From Aurantiochytrium sp. KH105 (taxonomy: Eukaryota > Sar > Bigyra > Thraustochytrida > Thraustochytriidae): a stretch of 64,000 nucleotides of DNA. The position numbers were made by a program, and so were the translations under genes. Positions 9,785 through 19,217 of this stretch are shown here, piece by piece. Every line of letters begins with the position of its first letter. Position 1 is the first letter of the stretch. The DNA is taken from the NCBI GenBank assembly GCA_003116975.1, contig BGKB01000067.1, forward strand, positions 124,001 to 188,000, written 5' to 3'. The notes beneath the pieces were generated by a model that made no database searches, was not told the origin of the DNA, and saw nothing but the letters and a program-made list of their open reading frames with translations.

Positions 9785-9836
9785 CGCGGAAGCTATAAAG
9801 CACTGTGGCCGCCGGACGGACTTCGGCCGGGTCACT
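9785..9836 (+). repeat. Direct repeat copy A (TATAAAG + GC hairpin)
   Basis: The unit reads CGCGGARGCTATAAAG, then YACTGTGGCCGCCGGACGG, then ACTTCGGCCGGGTCACT. A second copy begins 99 bp downstream. It contains a TATAAA-like box 20-30 bp before a GC-rich segment with inverted GGCCG/CGGCC arms. Confidence 0.7.
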
Positions 9837-9883
9837 CGGGTACCTCTCGATAGCCTTGCGACCATTAATAGCGCCAGGCAGGT

Positions 9884-9939
9884 CGCGGAGGCTATAAAGT
9901 ACTGTGGCCGCCGGACGGACTTCGGCCGGCCGGGTCACT
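9884..9939 (+). repeat. Direct repeat copy B
   Basis: Nearly identical to copy A at 9785-9836. It differs by a C/T change after TATAAAG and by a four-base GGCC expansion before GGGTCACT. The intact TATAAAG and hairpin arms in both copies suggest a recent local duplication or a constrained unit. Confidence 0.7.
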
Positions 9940-12015
9940 GTCAGCTGCACATGTATCCGAATGACCCGGAGTAAACGACATCCAATCATTTGCGTCGCGC
10001 CGTGGTCGCGGAATGGAGAAGTCCGTGCGCCCTGAAATGCTTCCCTTGAAGGATGGAGCGAGAGAAAAGGGGGAGGTACTACATCTCGCGAATAGTGGCC
10101 ACGAGTCTGGGCCTATCTTGCTCCGCGGTGGCAACGGCGACAAAGCTCGTTACCGACCGGACGACAGAAGCAAAAGACGAGGGCAAGACTTGTTTGTTTT
10201 TCCTTTCTTGGCCTTGTGTTTACTTGAGAATTAAAGTCGGGCTCAGTCGGAATGGCTCTGTCGGACGGACCAGCTTGCAGTTCTTCTCCAGGGTGAGTCC
10301 GGAAGTGGAATTGGGAAAGTCTTCGGGACATGAATTTGAAGGCTATTCCCGAGCAAGCAAGCAAGTACTACTACATGCACGCGTCGATCGACGGCGTTGA
10401 TATTCTCATGTGTTCACGATGTATAGTCCTGCGCGGCACGCCTAGGCTTAATCGATGTCTATATCTAATAATGCCAGTCGTGCATTTGCATGTTGGCGAT
10501 TCGGACAGGGCTTTCAGCAGCAGCAGCAGCAGCCAGCTAGCTGACTGTGCCGCCGACGAGTGCAAAAGGGCAGAGACTTCCGCTCCAATGCTTGCGATTA
10601 TCTCTCTCCAATTCTCCTTGCGTGCAGCGGAGCCGGCATGGCTGACGAAGTCGCCCTGCGCACGAAGCGGCAGCGGACTTCTCCCATCCTCCGCCTCCGG
10701 TCTTGACCAAGCCTCTGGGCCTACTACTAGTACAGGCCCAGGTCCCGAGGCTAGTTAGCAACCAAATGCACACTGCCGAGTGCACGCAAACTCTCAGGAC
10801 GTCGAGGAGTTCTGTGCTCCTTGAAGTTATCCGCAGCCGCGGACGCTCTTCGTTCCACGGGCGGTTCGTGCCAAAGTTGCGCCGCGCCGCGCCGCGCCGT
10901 TCTTCTGGCGAGCGAGGGCTGCGCTCGCGAGGGATGCAGGAGGAGTCTCGGCGACGCGTGCGCACATTTTCAAATGTCCGGCCTCGGCGTCATCACCCTA
11001 CACGCGCCGGTGCAGGAAGCGGCGGGAGGGGCGACATTCCCTCTTTCTCCTGCTTCCGCGTCTGGTATTATGCCAAAAACACACAAAGCCCCGTGCGAAC
11101 TGCAGCGGATATGGAGAGAGCGGGTACGGGCGAATCTAGCGGCCGGCTGCACTGTGGGGTATTCTTACCGATGAACGTGGAAATGCGAAAGTGGGGTTGC
11201 TGCACGAGAAGCGCGCGGTGCGGCGCGGGAAAAGCGACTTGCGCCTGCAGGGAACGAAGGCGGAGGGCGTCGAGGACCGCTGCTGCGGGGCCCGCAGGGG
11301 AGTTGGCTGGCTGGCTGCCTGTGGAGGACACCGAGACGGAGACCTTGCGAGCCCACGGGGTCGAAGGCGCGAAAGGAGAAAAACTAGTGTGAAAAGAAAA
11401 AGTTTGAAAAATACGAGAATAAAAGAAAAGAGAAAAGCGTGTAGGTCCTGCTTTGACCGCCGCCAGCCAAGGCGAGGGAAGAAGCTTGTTGGCCAGCGAA
11501 GTTGAAGGCGATAGAGCGCTGGCATGGACAGCTTACCTAGCCTCGCTGGCCGCAGCTGCCAGATGCGGCGACCCGCAGCAACCGGCCCCGGAAGATGTAG
11601 GCTCGCAGCCGCGTCGCGGCTGCGAGTCCTCGTCTTCTCGTACGTGCAGGAGCCATGCCACAGACAGCTGAGAGAGCCAGGAGGAGGAAGCGTGGAAAGC
11701 TTTTACTTGTTTTCTTTCCATTTCTTTTCTTTCGTTATCCGCGAAAGCTGCTACGAGCTTCCAGCGTTGCTGCCTTTACGTGGCCGGGCTCGACTTGTCG
11801 CCACCGCGTTGCGTGAACAGGCCCAGCGAGGAGGAGCCCGGCAGCGGTTTTCCACCCTCGGAGAGGTTGAATCACCCTGCGAGCGGGGCTCTGATCCTGG
11901 CAGTCATGTCCATAGGTGAGGGAGAGCATTTTTGGCCTGATCCCTTGCAGCGGGTTTTGCGTTCGAGTCCTTCTTTTCCTCGTTTTCCAGCCCGCCCGGT
12001 TTTGAGTTTCGTGCT

Positions 12016-12079
12016 ATCCATCCATCCACTGCCATCCATCCATCCCTGTATCCATCCATCCATCATCATCCATCCCTCC
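12016..12079. repeat. CATC tetranucleotide tract
   Basis: An imperfect array of CATC/CCAT units interrupted by ACTG and CTGTA. The same motif family recurs at 17261-17305, 29597-29622 and 60195-60212. Confidence 0.8.
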
Positions 12080-12470
12080 AACCTGTTTCGTCTCGCTCGT
12101 TCCATCGCATCTAGACCAGGCAGCGGCAGGTTGAGCGCGACACAAATTGCGGGCAGCACCAGGGACGCTGCGGTGCAGAGCTTACGAGCAGGCAGGTGCA
12201 GCTGCAGCGTGCAGCTAGAAGGTTGGGTCACGGTTAATTCGCTCCATCCACCCTCCCTCCCCACGGGGCAATCTCGGAGCGAAAGCTCGGCAGCGGCGAC
12301 TATACAGCGCAGGCTGCATCTGCCATGGTATAGACACGTCCACGATGTCATCCAAGCCCTCCGTACCGCAGAAAAAAGCAACCTGCGCCAGAAATGCGCA
12401 CGCCAACTGCAACTTGAAGCGCCGCACGAGCGGCGGCCGCCGGCCAGTCGAAGAGAGAGATCTTCTGGCC

Positions 12471-12530
12471 GAAAAAGAAAAGAAAAGAAAAGAAAAGAAA
12501 AGAAAAGAAAAGAAAAGAAAAGAAAAGAAA
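12471..12530. repeat. GAAAA pentanucleotide microsatellite
   Basis: About eleven GAAAA units in a purine-only run that continues as GAAA units to about 12595. A shorter relative (GAAAGAAAAGAAAA) occurs near 14860-14890. Confidence 0.9.
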
Positions 12531-12816
12531 GGAGAAAAATTCTCCAAAAAGAACGTCGAAAAATTGAAAGAAAGAAAGAAAAATTGAAAGAAAAATTGGT
12601 GCGTCAACTTTGGGTGGTCGCGGCCTCGCACCTTGCGACCTGGCGATCTCCTCCCCGCGGCCGCGGCCGCGTCCGCTCCGCTCCGCCCGCGCGCCGCGGC
12701 CCGGCCCGCTCCGCTCCGCCCGGCCTCGGCCCGCCTCCTGCGCCGAGCCCGGCCCCGCGCAGCAGCCCGGCCCGGCGCAGGGCCCGGCGTAGCTGCAGCA
12801 GGCGGCGGCTCTGCAG

Positions 12817-12818
<2 letters not shown>

Positions 12819-12850
<32 letters not shown>
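12819..12850. repeat. TC dinucleotide microsatellite
   Basis: About sixteen uninterrupted TC units within a GC-rich stretch upstream of the carbamoyltransferase gene. Confidence 0.9.
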
Positions 12851-12852
<2 letters not shown>

Positions 12853-13605
12853 GAGAAGCAGAAGCAGACAGACATCGAGCGGCCGAGAGCGACGCACGCG
12901 ACGCGAGAAGGCGAGGCAGCGCGCGGCGCAGGCGCAGGCGCGGAGAGCGGAGAGCGGCGCAGAGCGCGGCGCAGCCCCGCGCAGCGCAGCGCAGCGCAGC
13001 CCAGCGCAGCCCAGCGCCCGGCCCGCGGCGAGAGCGCGCGAGCGCGAGCGCAGCCACGCAAAGGCGGCGGGCGGCGGTAAGCAGCAGCAGCAGGGCGCGC
13101 AGAGGGACGCGCAGGGGGAGGGTAAGGAGGAGGAAAAGGACCACCACACCGGCGTGCATCAGGACTTCTTCCTGGGCCCGCATCTTGGTGCGCATCGCGC
13201 CGCACTTCGGGCAACGCCACAAAGCTGAAGCGCACATTGCGAAGCAGGGCCGTGCCAATAGAGTCGGGAGCGAGCGAGAGAGGGGCGAGAAGGCGAGGCG
13301 AGGCGAGCGGGGCGGCAGACCGTGAACTGCCGCACGCGTGCTGACGAGCACGCGCGAAGTCTGGCTTCGCGTGAACGCAGCGGCAGGGACAACTCCGATT
13401 CCGCGCGAGGAAGCAGGCCGGCCGCGGCCGCTCGGCGCGGGGAGAGCCCAAGGGCCGCCCGGCGAAAGCAGCGGCAAGAGCAACAAGCGGAGGAGAACCG
13501 CCACAGCGAACGGGCAGAGCGAGAAGACCGCCTTTGCGGCGTCCCCGCCCAAAGAACTCCCCAGGCAAGGCCAGGAAAGGCACGTGGGAGAGAGCTACGA
13601 GTCGG

Positions 13606-13624
13606 ACCTCTCATTTCTGTACAG
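13606..13624 (+). other. Probable 3' splice acceptor of a 5' leader intron
   Basis: A pyrimidine-rich CTCTCATTTCTGTACAG ends one base before the chosen ATG of the carbamoyltransferase gene. This would place the end of a leader intron at the start codon. The matching donor upstream is not determined. Confidence 0.45.
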
Positions 13625-13625
13625 C

Positions 13626-14570
13626 ATGTCGTGGAAGGGCCACCACGTGCTCTCCGTGCACGACTTCACCCGCGAGGGCATCCAGTCCCTCTTTGAGGCC
13701 GCCGACAAGTGCAAGGCCGCCGTCAAGGACGAAGATGGCGCCGACAAGAGCGTCCTCGACTGCTGCAAGCACAAGGTCCTCGGTCTCGTCTTTTACGAGC
13801 CCAGCACCCGGACGAACTGCTCGTTTGCCACGGCCATGCTCCGTCTGGGCGGCACCTACATCAACGTCAGCGAGAACTCTTCCATCAAGAAGGGCGAGAC
13901 CCTCCAGGACACCATGCGCTGCATCGAGTGCTACTCGGACATCATGGTCCTGCGCCACCCCGAAAAGGGCAGCGTCCAGGCCGTGAGCTCCTTTTTGCAC
14001 AAGCCTCTGCTCAACGCTGGCGACGGCGCCGGCGAGCACCCCACCCAGGCGCTCCTCGACCTGTACACGATCATGCAGGAACAGGGAGGCAAGATCGAGG
14101 GGCTCACCATCACCATGCTCGGTGACCTCAAGTACGGTCGTACCACCCACTCGCTCGCCATGCTGCTCGCCATGTACGGCGTGCGCATCAACTACGTCAC
14201 GCCGGCGGGCCTCGGCATTCCTGACTCGGTCAAGGAAGTGGTCGAGTCTCTCGGCAAGGTCATTTCGCAGAACGAGTACCTCGACCTTTCCGAAGTCATT
14301 GCCGAGACTGACGTGCTCTATGTGACGCGCGTCCAAAAGGAGCGCTTTGAGTCCCTCGATGAATATGAAAAGGTGCAGGGCTCCTTTATTGTCAACCACG
14401 AGACCTTGGCCAACGCCAAGGACACCTGCACGATCATGCACCCGCTCCCGCGCGTCGGCGAGATCTCCGAGAGTGTCGACTCGTACCCGAGTGCCGCCTA
14501 CTTTCGCCAGATGGAGAATGGCATGTATGTGCGCATGGCCATCATCGCCAAGGTCCTCGGGGCTTTGTAA
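13626..14570 (+). CDS. Aspartate carbamoyltransferase (monofunctional)
   Basis: A 314-residue ATCase that joins carbamoyl phosphate and aspartate to N-carbamoyl-aspartate, the committed step of pyrimidine synthesis. The carbamoyl-phosphate loop YEPSTRTNCSF (STRT at 60-63), GEHPTQALLD (H138) and MHPLPR (272-276) are intact, as is the mobile SxxKGE-type loop (SSIKKGETL, 86-94). The length matches stand-alone bacterial PyrB (about 310) and not the animal CAD fusion. The start at 13626 lines up with family N-termini. The frame is open upstream to 13338, but that part is low-complexity and is preceded by a likely splice acceptor. It converges on the monooxygenase gene. Confidence 0.95.
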   Translation: MSWKGHHVLSVHDFTREGIQSLFEAADKCKAAVKDEDGADKSVLDCCKHKVLGLVFYEPSTRTNCSFATAMLRLGGTYINVSENSSIKKGETLQDTMRCIECYSDIMVLRHPEKGSVQAVSSFLHKPLLNAGDGAGEHPTQALLDLYTIMQEQGGKIEGLTITMLGDLKYGRTTHSLAMLLAMYGVRINYVTPAGLGIPDSVKEVVESLGKVISQNEYLDLSEVIAETDVLYVTRVQKERFESLDEYEKVQGSFIVNHETLANAKDTCTIMHPLPRVGEISESVDSYPSAAYFRQMENGMYVRMAIIAKVLGAL

Positions 14571-15191
14571 ACTCCAGTCGACTTCCTTTTCTCCTTTCCC
14601 TTTCCCGACGTCAATTTCCAAGCCATTCACCGTTTCGCTGTGTCTCGAGGAGGTGCTCGTTCAAGGAGAGAATGATACAAATGTCGCCACGTCAATGACA
14701 TCATCTTTTCTGCGTCTCTCGGCAACGCTTCTTCCGCAGGCTCGTCATCTCAGCTGTGGCTCTTCCTCGCGACGTCATTCCATTGTGGTAAATCAAGAAA
14801 GGCGGGACAATCAATCAATCGATCAATCAAATCCATATCCGATCCGGGAAGACAAATCGAAAAGAAAGAAAGAAAAGAAAAGAAAGAAGATCAAAAGAGA
14901 AGGGCGTTTCTTTAGCAAGGACGTTTTCAATCCGTATTACGTAATGAACCCAAATAAAAATATCCCTCCCCTGATTGATTTGACTCGTGCTCGATTTCCC
15001 AAAGTAAACAAATAGATTTTACTGGCTTGCAATCTAAAACTTGACGGTGAATGTTGGCCGTTCAACTAGCTCTTCCTTTTGTTTTGACAACGACCGACGT
15101 GGGCGAAGATGCCTATGGTATCCTTTTACCTTCACTCTCGTGCATCGACAAACTCGCTTTATGTGCGTCTGTGTGTAGTGCTGTTCTATGG
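14571..15191. other. Convergent intergenic region
   Basis: Holds the 3' flanks of the carbamoyltransferase and monooxygenase genes. It has an ATCA repeat near 14806-14830 and a GAAA/AAGA-rich run near 14858-14890. No gene is seen. Confidence 0.45.
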
Positions 15192-16859
15192 TTATGTCAC
15201 AAGTCGACTTGCGCGCTCTTCAATGGCCTTTGACGAATGCAAGATCTCAGCCGCCTCGGCAGACTTTTCTACCTTTTCGCGGACGCGGTCAACCATCTCC
15301 GTCTCAAATACGCGAAGCGCATGCTCGAGCGGCTTGGTGCTTGCAATAAGACTTGCTAGCGACCACGCGTCCATGAGCGCCTGGTTCGCACCCTGGCCCT
15401 TGAAGGGGCTCATGGGATGCAATGCATCCCCCAACAGCGTTACTCGCGCATCCACATCGTCCGTGGGCGCACGCAGTCTTGCCGACGTCTCGTCCACATC
15501 GGCGGGGGCGCGATCATATGCAGGATAACCAGTCACATCGCAAGACCGGGTCGCCGATAGCAAGTCAGGAACCGGATCGTGCCAGCCCGAGCAGCGACGC
15601 TGCGCTTCTTCCAGCAAGGCCACTGGACCAGCCGCACTCAATGCCTTAGCCTCCTCCAGAGGCATTGGGAAGCTAAGCTGCCACATCGTTACTCCGCGCG
15701 TAAAAGGCATGGTGTAGATGCGCGTCTCCCCGCCCAAGGTCTGAAACATTTTGTCATCCGTGAGCAAGTGTGAGCATGGCGCTCGGCCCAAGATCACAAT
15801 GAGACCCAAGTATCGCGGCGCCTCCTCACCAAGCTTTTGTCGCCGTACGCGGGACCAGATTCCGTCACATCCAACAACAAGGTCCGCATCAACTTCGAAA
15901 CGACTCGTCTCGTTCCCATTCTCAGCGGTGCCCTTGACGTCGTCAAATGTCACGCGCAGAGCAGGGCCCGAAGAAGCCATGGAGGTATCGTCTCCGCCAC
16001 CTTCCGCTACAGGACGGTAGGCATTAAAGTTGGCACCCCAGCGAATCGTACCTGGAGCTAGCGCATCGTGCAACATTTGCCGCACAGCCTCGCGCGGCAG
16101 CTGAATGTTGAACCGCTGCTTGTCAGGCGGTTTCCCGTTCGACATGGTCTTTCGCGTTGTCGAGTGACATTTGCGCCCATATTCGTTGACAATCGTCCCG
16201 TTGGGCAAAAGCGACGCGTGCGAGACCGGCATTGCACCGAGGTTGACCAAATCCCGGAATCCGAGTCGCCGTAACGTATTCGATGCTTGCTGCATGGTCA
16301 ACGCGTAGCCCTGCGCCCGTGAGCTAAAGCCTGGATCTCTCTCGTACACTGTGCACGGGATCTTGCGTTGCTGCAGCGCTAAAGCCAACGCGCACCCGCC
16401 GATCCCTGCGCCTACAATGACCACGCGGGGGCCGTTCTCTGGCACAAAGTCATCTGGGACCTCGGCCGCGTGGCCCACGGTGACCCCGAGCCCATTACAC
16501 TGTCTGCAGGGCGTCAGTGGTTGCGCCAGCCAGCTCCGGATTTGGCTCGCGAGCGCCTTTGCACTCGAGCCCTGCTGCTGCTGTTGCTGCTGCTGGTCGT
16601 GATGCGCCGTCGCGTGCGGACTTGCGAGCGTCTCGCTTGTAGCGGCGTCGGCGGCGGCCGCGGCGGCCTCCTCCAGTCGTCGCTTCTGCAGGTGCGCGAT
16701 AGCGCCCGGGTTGCCGGCCTCGGCCGCCTTGAGGAGCGCCTCGTCGCGAGCCTCGCGCTGCTTGCGCTTGCGGTTGCGCGAGGGGTTCTGCGCGCTCACG
16801 CGAAAGCCGCGCGAAAGGCACGCCGCGCACGCGCGCACGCCTCGCGGCGGCGTCGCCAT
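15192..16859 (-). CDS. FAD-dependent monooxygenase with N-terminal split zinc finger
   Basis: A 555-residue class A flavoprotein hydroxylase (PF01494-like), expected to use FAD, NAD(P)H and O2 to oxidise a small aromatic or related substrate. It shows the dinucleotide motif VVIVGAGIGG (GAGIGG at 150-155), the DG motif VVGCDGIWSRVR, and the GD motif GDALHPMSPFKGQGANQAL. The N-terminus is unusual: CxxC at C11/C14 and CRQCNGLG at C118/C121, separated by about 100 residues that include a basic helix (RNRKRKQREAR), poly-Ala and poly-Gln. The two halves resemble CxxCxGxG zinc motifs of DnaJ. The ATG at 16859 was preferred to an upstream open frame reaching 17045, which is Arg/Pro-rich. The substrate is unknown. 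Confidence 0.88.
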   Translation of the reverse strand: MATPPRGVRACAACLSRGFRVSAQNPSRNRKRKQREARDEALLKAAEAGNPGAIAHLQKRRLEEAAAAAADAATSETLASPHATAHHDQQQQQQQQGSSAKALASQIRSWLAQPLTPCRQCNGLGVTVGHAAEVPDDFVPENGPRVVIVGAGIGGCALALALQQRKIPCTVYERDPGFSSRAQGYALTMQQASNTLRRLGFRDLVNLGAMPVSHASLLPNGTIVNEYGRKCHSTTRKTMSNGKPPDKQRFNIQLPREAVRQMLHDALAPGTIRWGANFNAYRPVAEGGGDDTSMASSGPALRVTFDDVKGTAENGNETSRFEVDADLVVGCDGIWSRVRRQKLGEEAPRYLGLIVILGRAPCSHLLTDDKMFQTLGGETRIYTMPFTRGVTMWQLSFPMPLEEAKALSAAGPVALLEEAQRRCSGWHDPVPDLLSATRSCDVTGYPAYDRAPADVDETSARLRAPTDDVDARVTLLGDALHPMSPFKGQGANQALMDAWSLASLIASTKPLEHALRVFETEMVDRVREKVEKSAEAAEILHSSKAIEERASRLVT

Positions 16860-17642
16860 GGTCGCGCCCCGCGCTTGGACGGTCGGGACGTCCGGACCGC
16901 AGGTTTGTCGCGCCTCGAGGCCACGCTCCGACTGCTGCTGCGAGCGTCGCAGGCACGCTCGCGCGGGCCTCTCCCGCGCGGGCGCCGGACTCGCGAGACT
17001 GCGAACGGGCGGCGCGCGCGGAGGGTCTCGCGGGCGAGGTCTCATGCCGGTCTATCCATGGTCGAGGCGCGGCTGACCTGCCTCGCTCACTTCTTCTTCG
17101 CCGCCGGCATCTCTTCTTCCCTGGCCACGCCACGCCGCGCAGAGCTCGACGCGATCCCGTCGGCACGCGCGGCAAAAGGGAGACCGCGGGGCGTCGCAAG
17201 TTCGCGCCGCGCGAGGGCGACTCTCCGGTCCGGGTTCGTGGCGCCCTCGGCGCGCACGATGGACGGATGGATGCATGGATGGATGGATGGATGGATGGAT
17301 GGATGTGATATGATGACCGACTTTGGGGTGCGAGGCCATGGCGCTCGACGCGGCGAGACGCGCGCGCAGATCGAAGAGAGGCGAAGAGACGACGCGTCGG
17401 GCGCCCGGCGCCGCGCTGGCCTGGCCTGGCGAGAGGGAGGTCCACTTGGGCTGCTGAGCGAGGGCCCTCGCGCGTCGCAGGAGATCGGCCATGGCCGGCA
17501 TCCGCGACGTGCGAATGATACTTTGTGAATGCAACAAGCAGCACGAGGTAGATGGTGCAGCAAACCCGGAACGTGCTGCTGCGTCTTCTTGCTCTTCTTC
17601 TTCGACGTCCGCGCCGAGTCCGCGGGCGGAGCAGACGCGACC
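16860..17642. promoter_or_regulatory. Divergent upstream region with GGAT microsatellite
   Basis: The shared upstream region of the monooxygenase and APH-like genes. It contains a GGAT array at 17261-17305. No reliable promoter elements could be assigned. Confidence 0.4.
17261..17305. repeat. GGAT tetranucleotide microsatellite
   Basis: About ten GGAT units, one interrupted by ATGC. It is the reverse complement of the CATC-type tract at 12016-12079. Confidence 0.9.
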
Positions 17643-18899
17643 ATGCGCGGCACCCTCGCGTGGGCGCGCGCGGTGTCCAGCGTAGCCTGGCACTGGTTCC
17701 GCGTGGCCATCCTCGAAGGCGGCATGGTGAAGAAGCTGACGCTGCAGGCGCTGCCGACGCCGCTGAGTGTGCCTTTTCTGCGCGCGACGTGCCGCGCCGA
17801 CATCAAGGACAACGAGCTTGCCGAGACGCAGAGCGCTGACGAGGAGAACCTCGACGATGGATCAAGGGTTGGCGTCAAGGGCGTTAACGGCGAGACCTCG
17901 AGACTGCTCGTGGTGTCCGGCAAGAAACCCGACGAAACGCTGCGCTATATCGTCAAGCGCCCACCGCCCGAAGGGTCGAAGGTGCGTGAGGTCGCGGGGC
18001 TGCAACGCTGGCCCGAACGCGAGTGCAAGTTTTACACCGAGCTCGCGCAATTTGTACCGTGCAAAACACCTCGTTGCGTTTTGGCTGAGCGACGCGACTC
18101 CATTGATTTCGTGCTTGTGCTCGAAGAGCTCCAGCCCGCCGAATGGTTCACGCACGACGATGCGCAAGGATTGACTTTTCGCCAGGCTCTTGCTGCCGTT
18201 TGCGCGATTGGAAAGGTCCACGCCGCCTTTCGTTCAAGCCCGCATCTCGACAAGTCGTGGCTTCCGATCCTCCCTGTGCAACTCCCGCTCGTCCCCTTCT
18301 TGGTCAGCCATTTGGAGACCGTGTGGCCCGCGGTTGAAAAGATTCACCGTGACGACATTCCTGAGGATATTCGCGCCAAGGTGGGGGCACTTGCCTCACA
18401 ATACGAGGCCCTCTCGGAGCGCCTGGCCGCAGCGCCGCGCACGCTCGTGCACGGCGACTTTCGCGCAGAGAATATGCGTTTCCGGATCGCGACCCCGGGC
18501 CTTTTCTCGCCGACGCCCAATTCGATCTCCCCTTCCACACTCACGCCCGGTGATCTTGCTGCTGGAGGTGAAGTCGAGGTGGCTGTCTTTGATTGGGCCA
18601 TGTGTTCTCAGGGAAATGGCGTCTACGATTTCGTCTACGTTCTGGTTCTCTCGCTCACTCGAGATACGTTACGGAAACACGAGCAAGCACTTGAGGATGC
18701 CTACTGTCACGCCGCAGGTATCACCAATGATGCACAACTTCGCGAACTCAAACAGGCGGCACTTTTGATCATTTTCGCATCGTATATTTTTGGCGCGGTT
18801 GCTGGCGTCGAGGACGAGTCTGCGCGGCCAACGCACGCAATTGGCTTTCAACGCCTCTGCGCTGCCATTGAAGAGTGGGATGCGATGCGCCTCCTGTAA
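17643..18899 (+). CDS. Aminoglycoside phosphotransferase-like small-molecule kinase
   Basis: A 418-residue protein of the APH/ecdysteroid-kinase-like fold. Visible motifs are a nucleotide-binding lysine in RYIVKRPPP (K105), the catalytic loop LVHGDFRAEN (270-277) and the metal-binding VFDWAM (D317). These kinases phosphorylate hydroxyls on small molecules such as choline, sugars, steroids or antibiotics. The true substrate cannot be inferred. About 20 residues between the catalytic loop and the metal motif form a Ser/Pro-rich insertion. The ATG at 17643 was chosen over an upstream open frame beginning at 17529. The gene is divergent from the monooxygenase and convergent with E1. Confidence 0.85.
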   Translation: MRGTLAWARAVSSVAWHWFRVAILEGGMVKKLTLQALPTPLSVPFLRATCRADIKDNELAETQSADEENLDDGSRVGVKGVNGETSRLLVVSGKKPDETLRYIVKRPPPEGSKVREVAGLQRWPERECKFYTELAQFVPCKTPRCVLAERRDSIDFVLVLEELQPAEWFTHDDAQGLTFRQALAAVCAIGKVHAAFRSSPHLDKSWLPILPVQLPLVPFLVSHLETVWPAVEKIHRDDIPEDIRAKVGALASQYEALSERLAAAPRTLVHGDFRAENMRFRIATPGLFSPTPNSISPSTLTPGDLAAGGEVEVAVFDWAMCSQGNGVYDFVYVLVLSLTRDTLRKHEQALEDAYCHAAGITNDAQLRELKQAALLIIFASYIFGAVAGVEDESARPTHAIGFQRLCAAIEEWDAMRLL

Positions 18900-19217
18900 T
18901 TATTATACGCTAGTGCAAGTTAAAATAAGAAAAAGAAAGAAAAAGAATGAAGATAAGACGTGGTGCTCGCGTCGCAAAAATATGTATTATTTTTAGGTAC
19001 AATTTACCCCCCGGTAAGCAAAGTGGGATCTTCCTTAATCAACCGATCCATCAGATCTTTTTGACAAATTCGCTTTTCTTTTTGCACGCTCAAAAAGAAA
19101 GAGACACAAGATGGAAGCTAGGTAAAGAGGAAACAACCGATTTCATATCATCTTTATTCATTTCGATTCGATTCGATTTGATCCGATTCTCTCCCTCGAG
19201 TGGGAGACGATGCAAAG
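18900..19217. other. Convergent intergenic region
   Basis: An AT-rich 318-bp stretch between the ends of the kinase and E1 genes, with a GATTCGATTCGATTTGATCCGATTC repeat near 19166-19190. No gene is seen. Confidence 0.45.

Larger units (their letters stand above)
9346..13625. other. 4.3-kb non-coding, repeat-rich stretch
   Basis: This is the longest stretch without a supportable gene. It holds a diverged direct duplication (9785-9939), a CATC-rich tract (12016-12079), a GAAAA array (12471-12530), a TC array (12819-12850) and a very GC-rich block (12650-13100). A good splice donor GGTAAGAATACC is present on the minus strand at about 11163-11174, and on the plus strand the ATG-containing sequence ATGTCCATAG/GTGAGG occurs near 11906. 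They could belong to spliced leaders or to non-coding transcripts. Open frames here are low-complexity and lack homology I recognise. Confidence 0.5.

Noticed and set aside
9700-9990. A tRNA gene around the TTCGAGG sequence near 9750
   Set aside because: The TTCGA-like string lacks matching acceptor, D and anticodon stems at the right distances.
11780-13228. A 482-codon open frame on the plus strand
   Set aside because: It is made of Arg/Ser/Ala low-complexity sequence crossing CATC, GAAAA and TC arrays, with no plausible domain.
12215-13583. Two long minus-strand frames (about 411 and 445 codons)
   Set aside because: They are shadows of the same GC-rich and microsatellite sequence and consist of Arg/Ala/Phe-Leu repeats.
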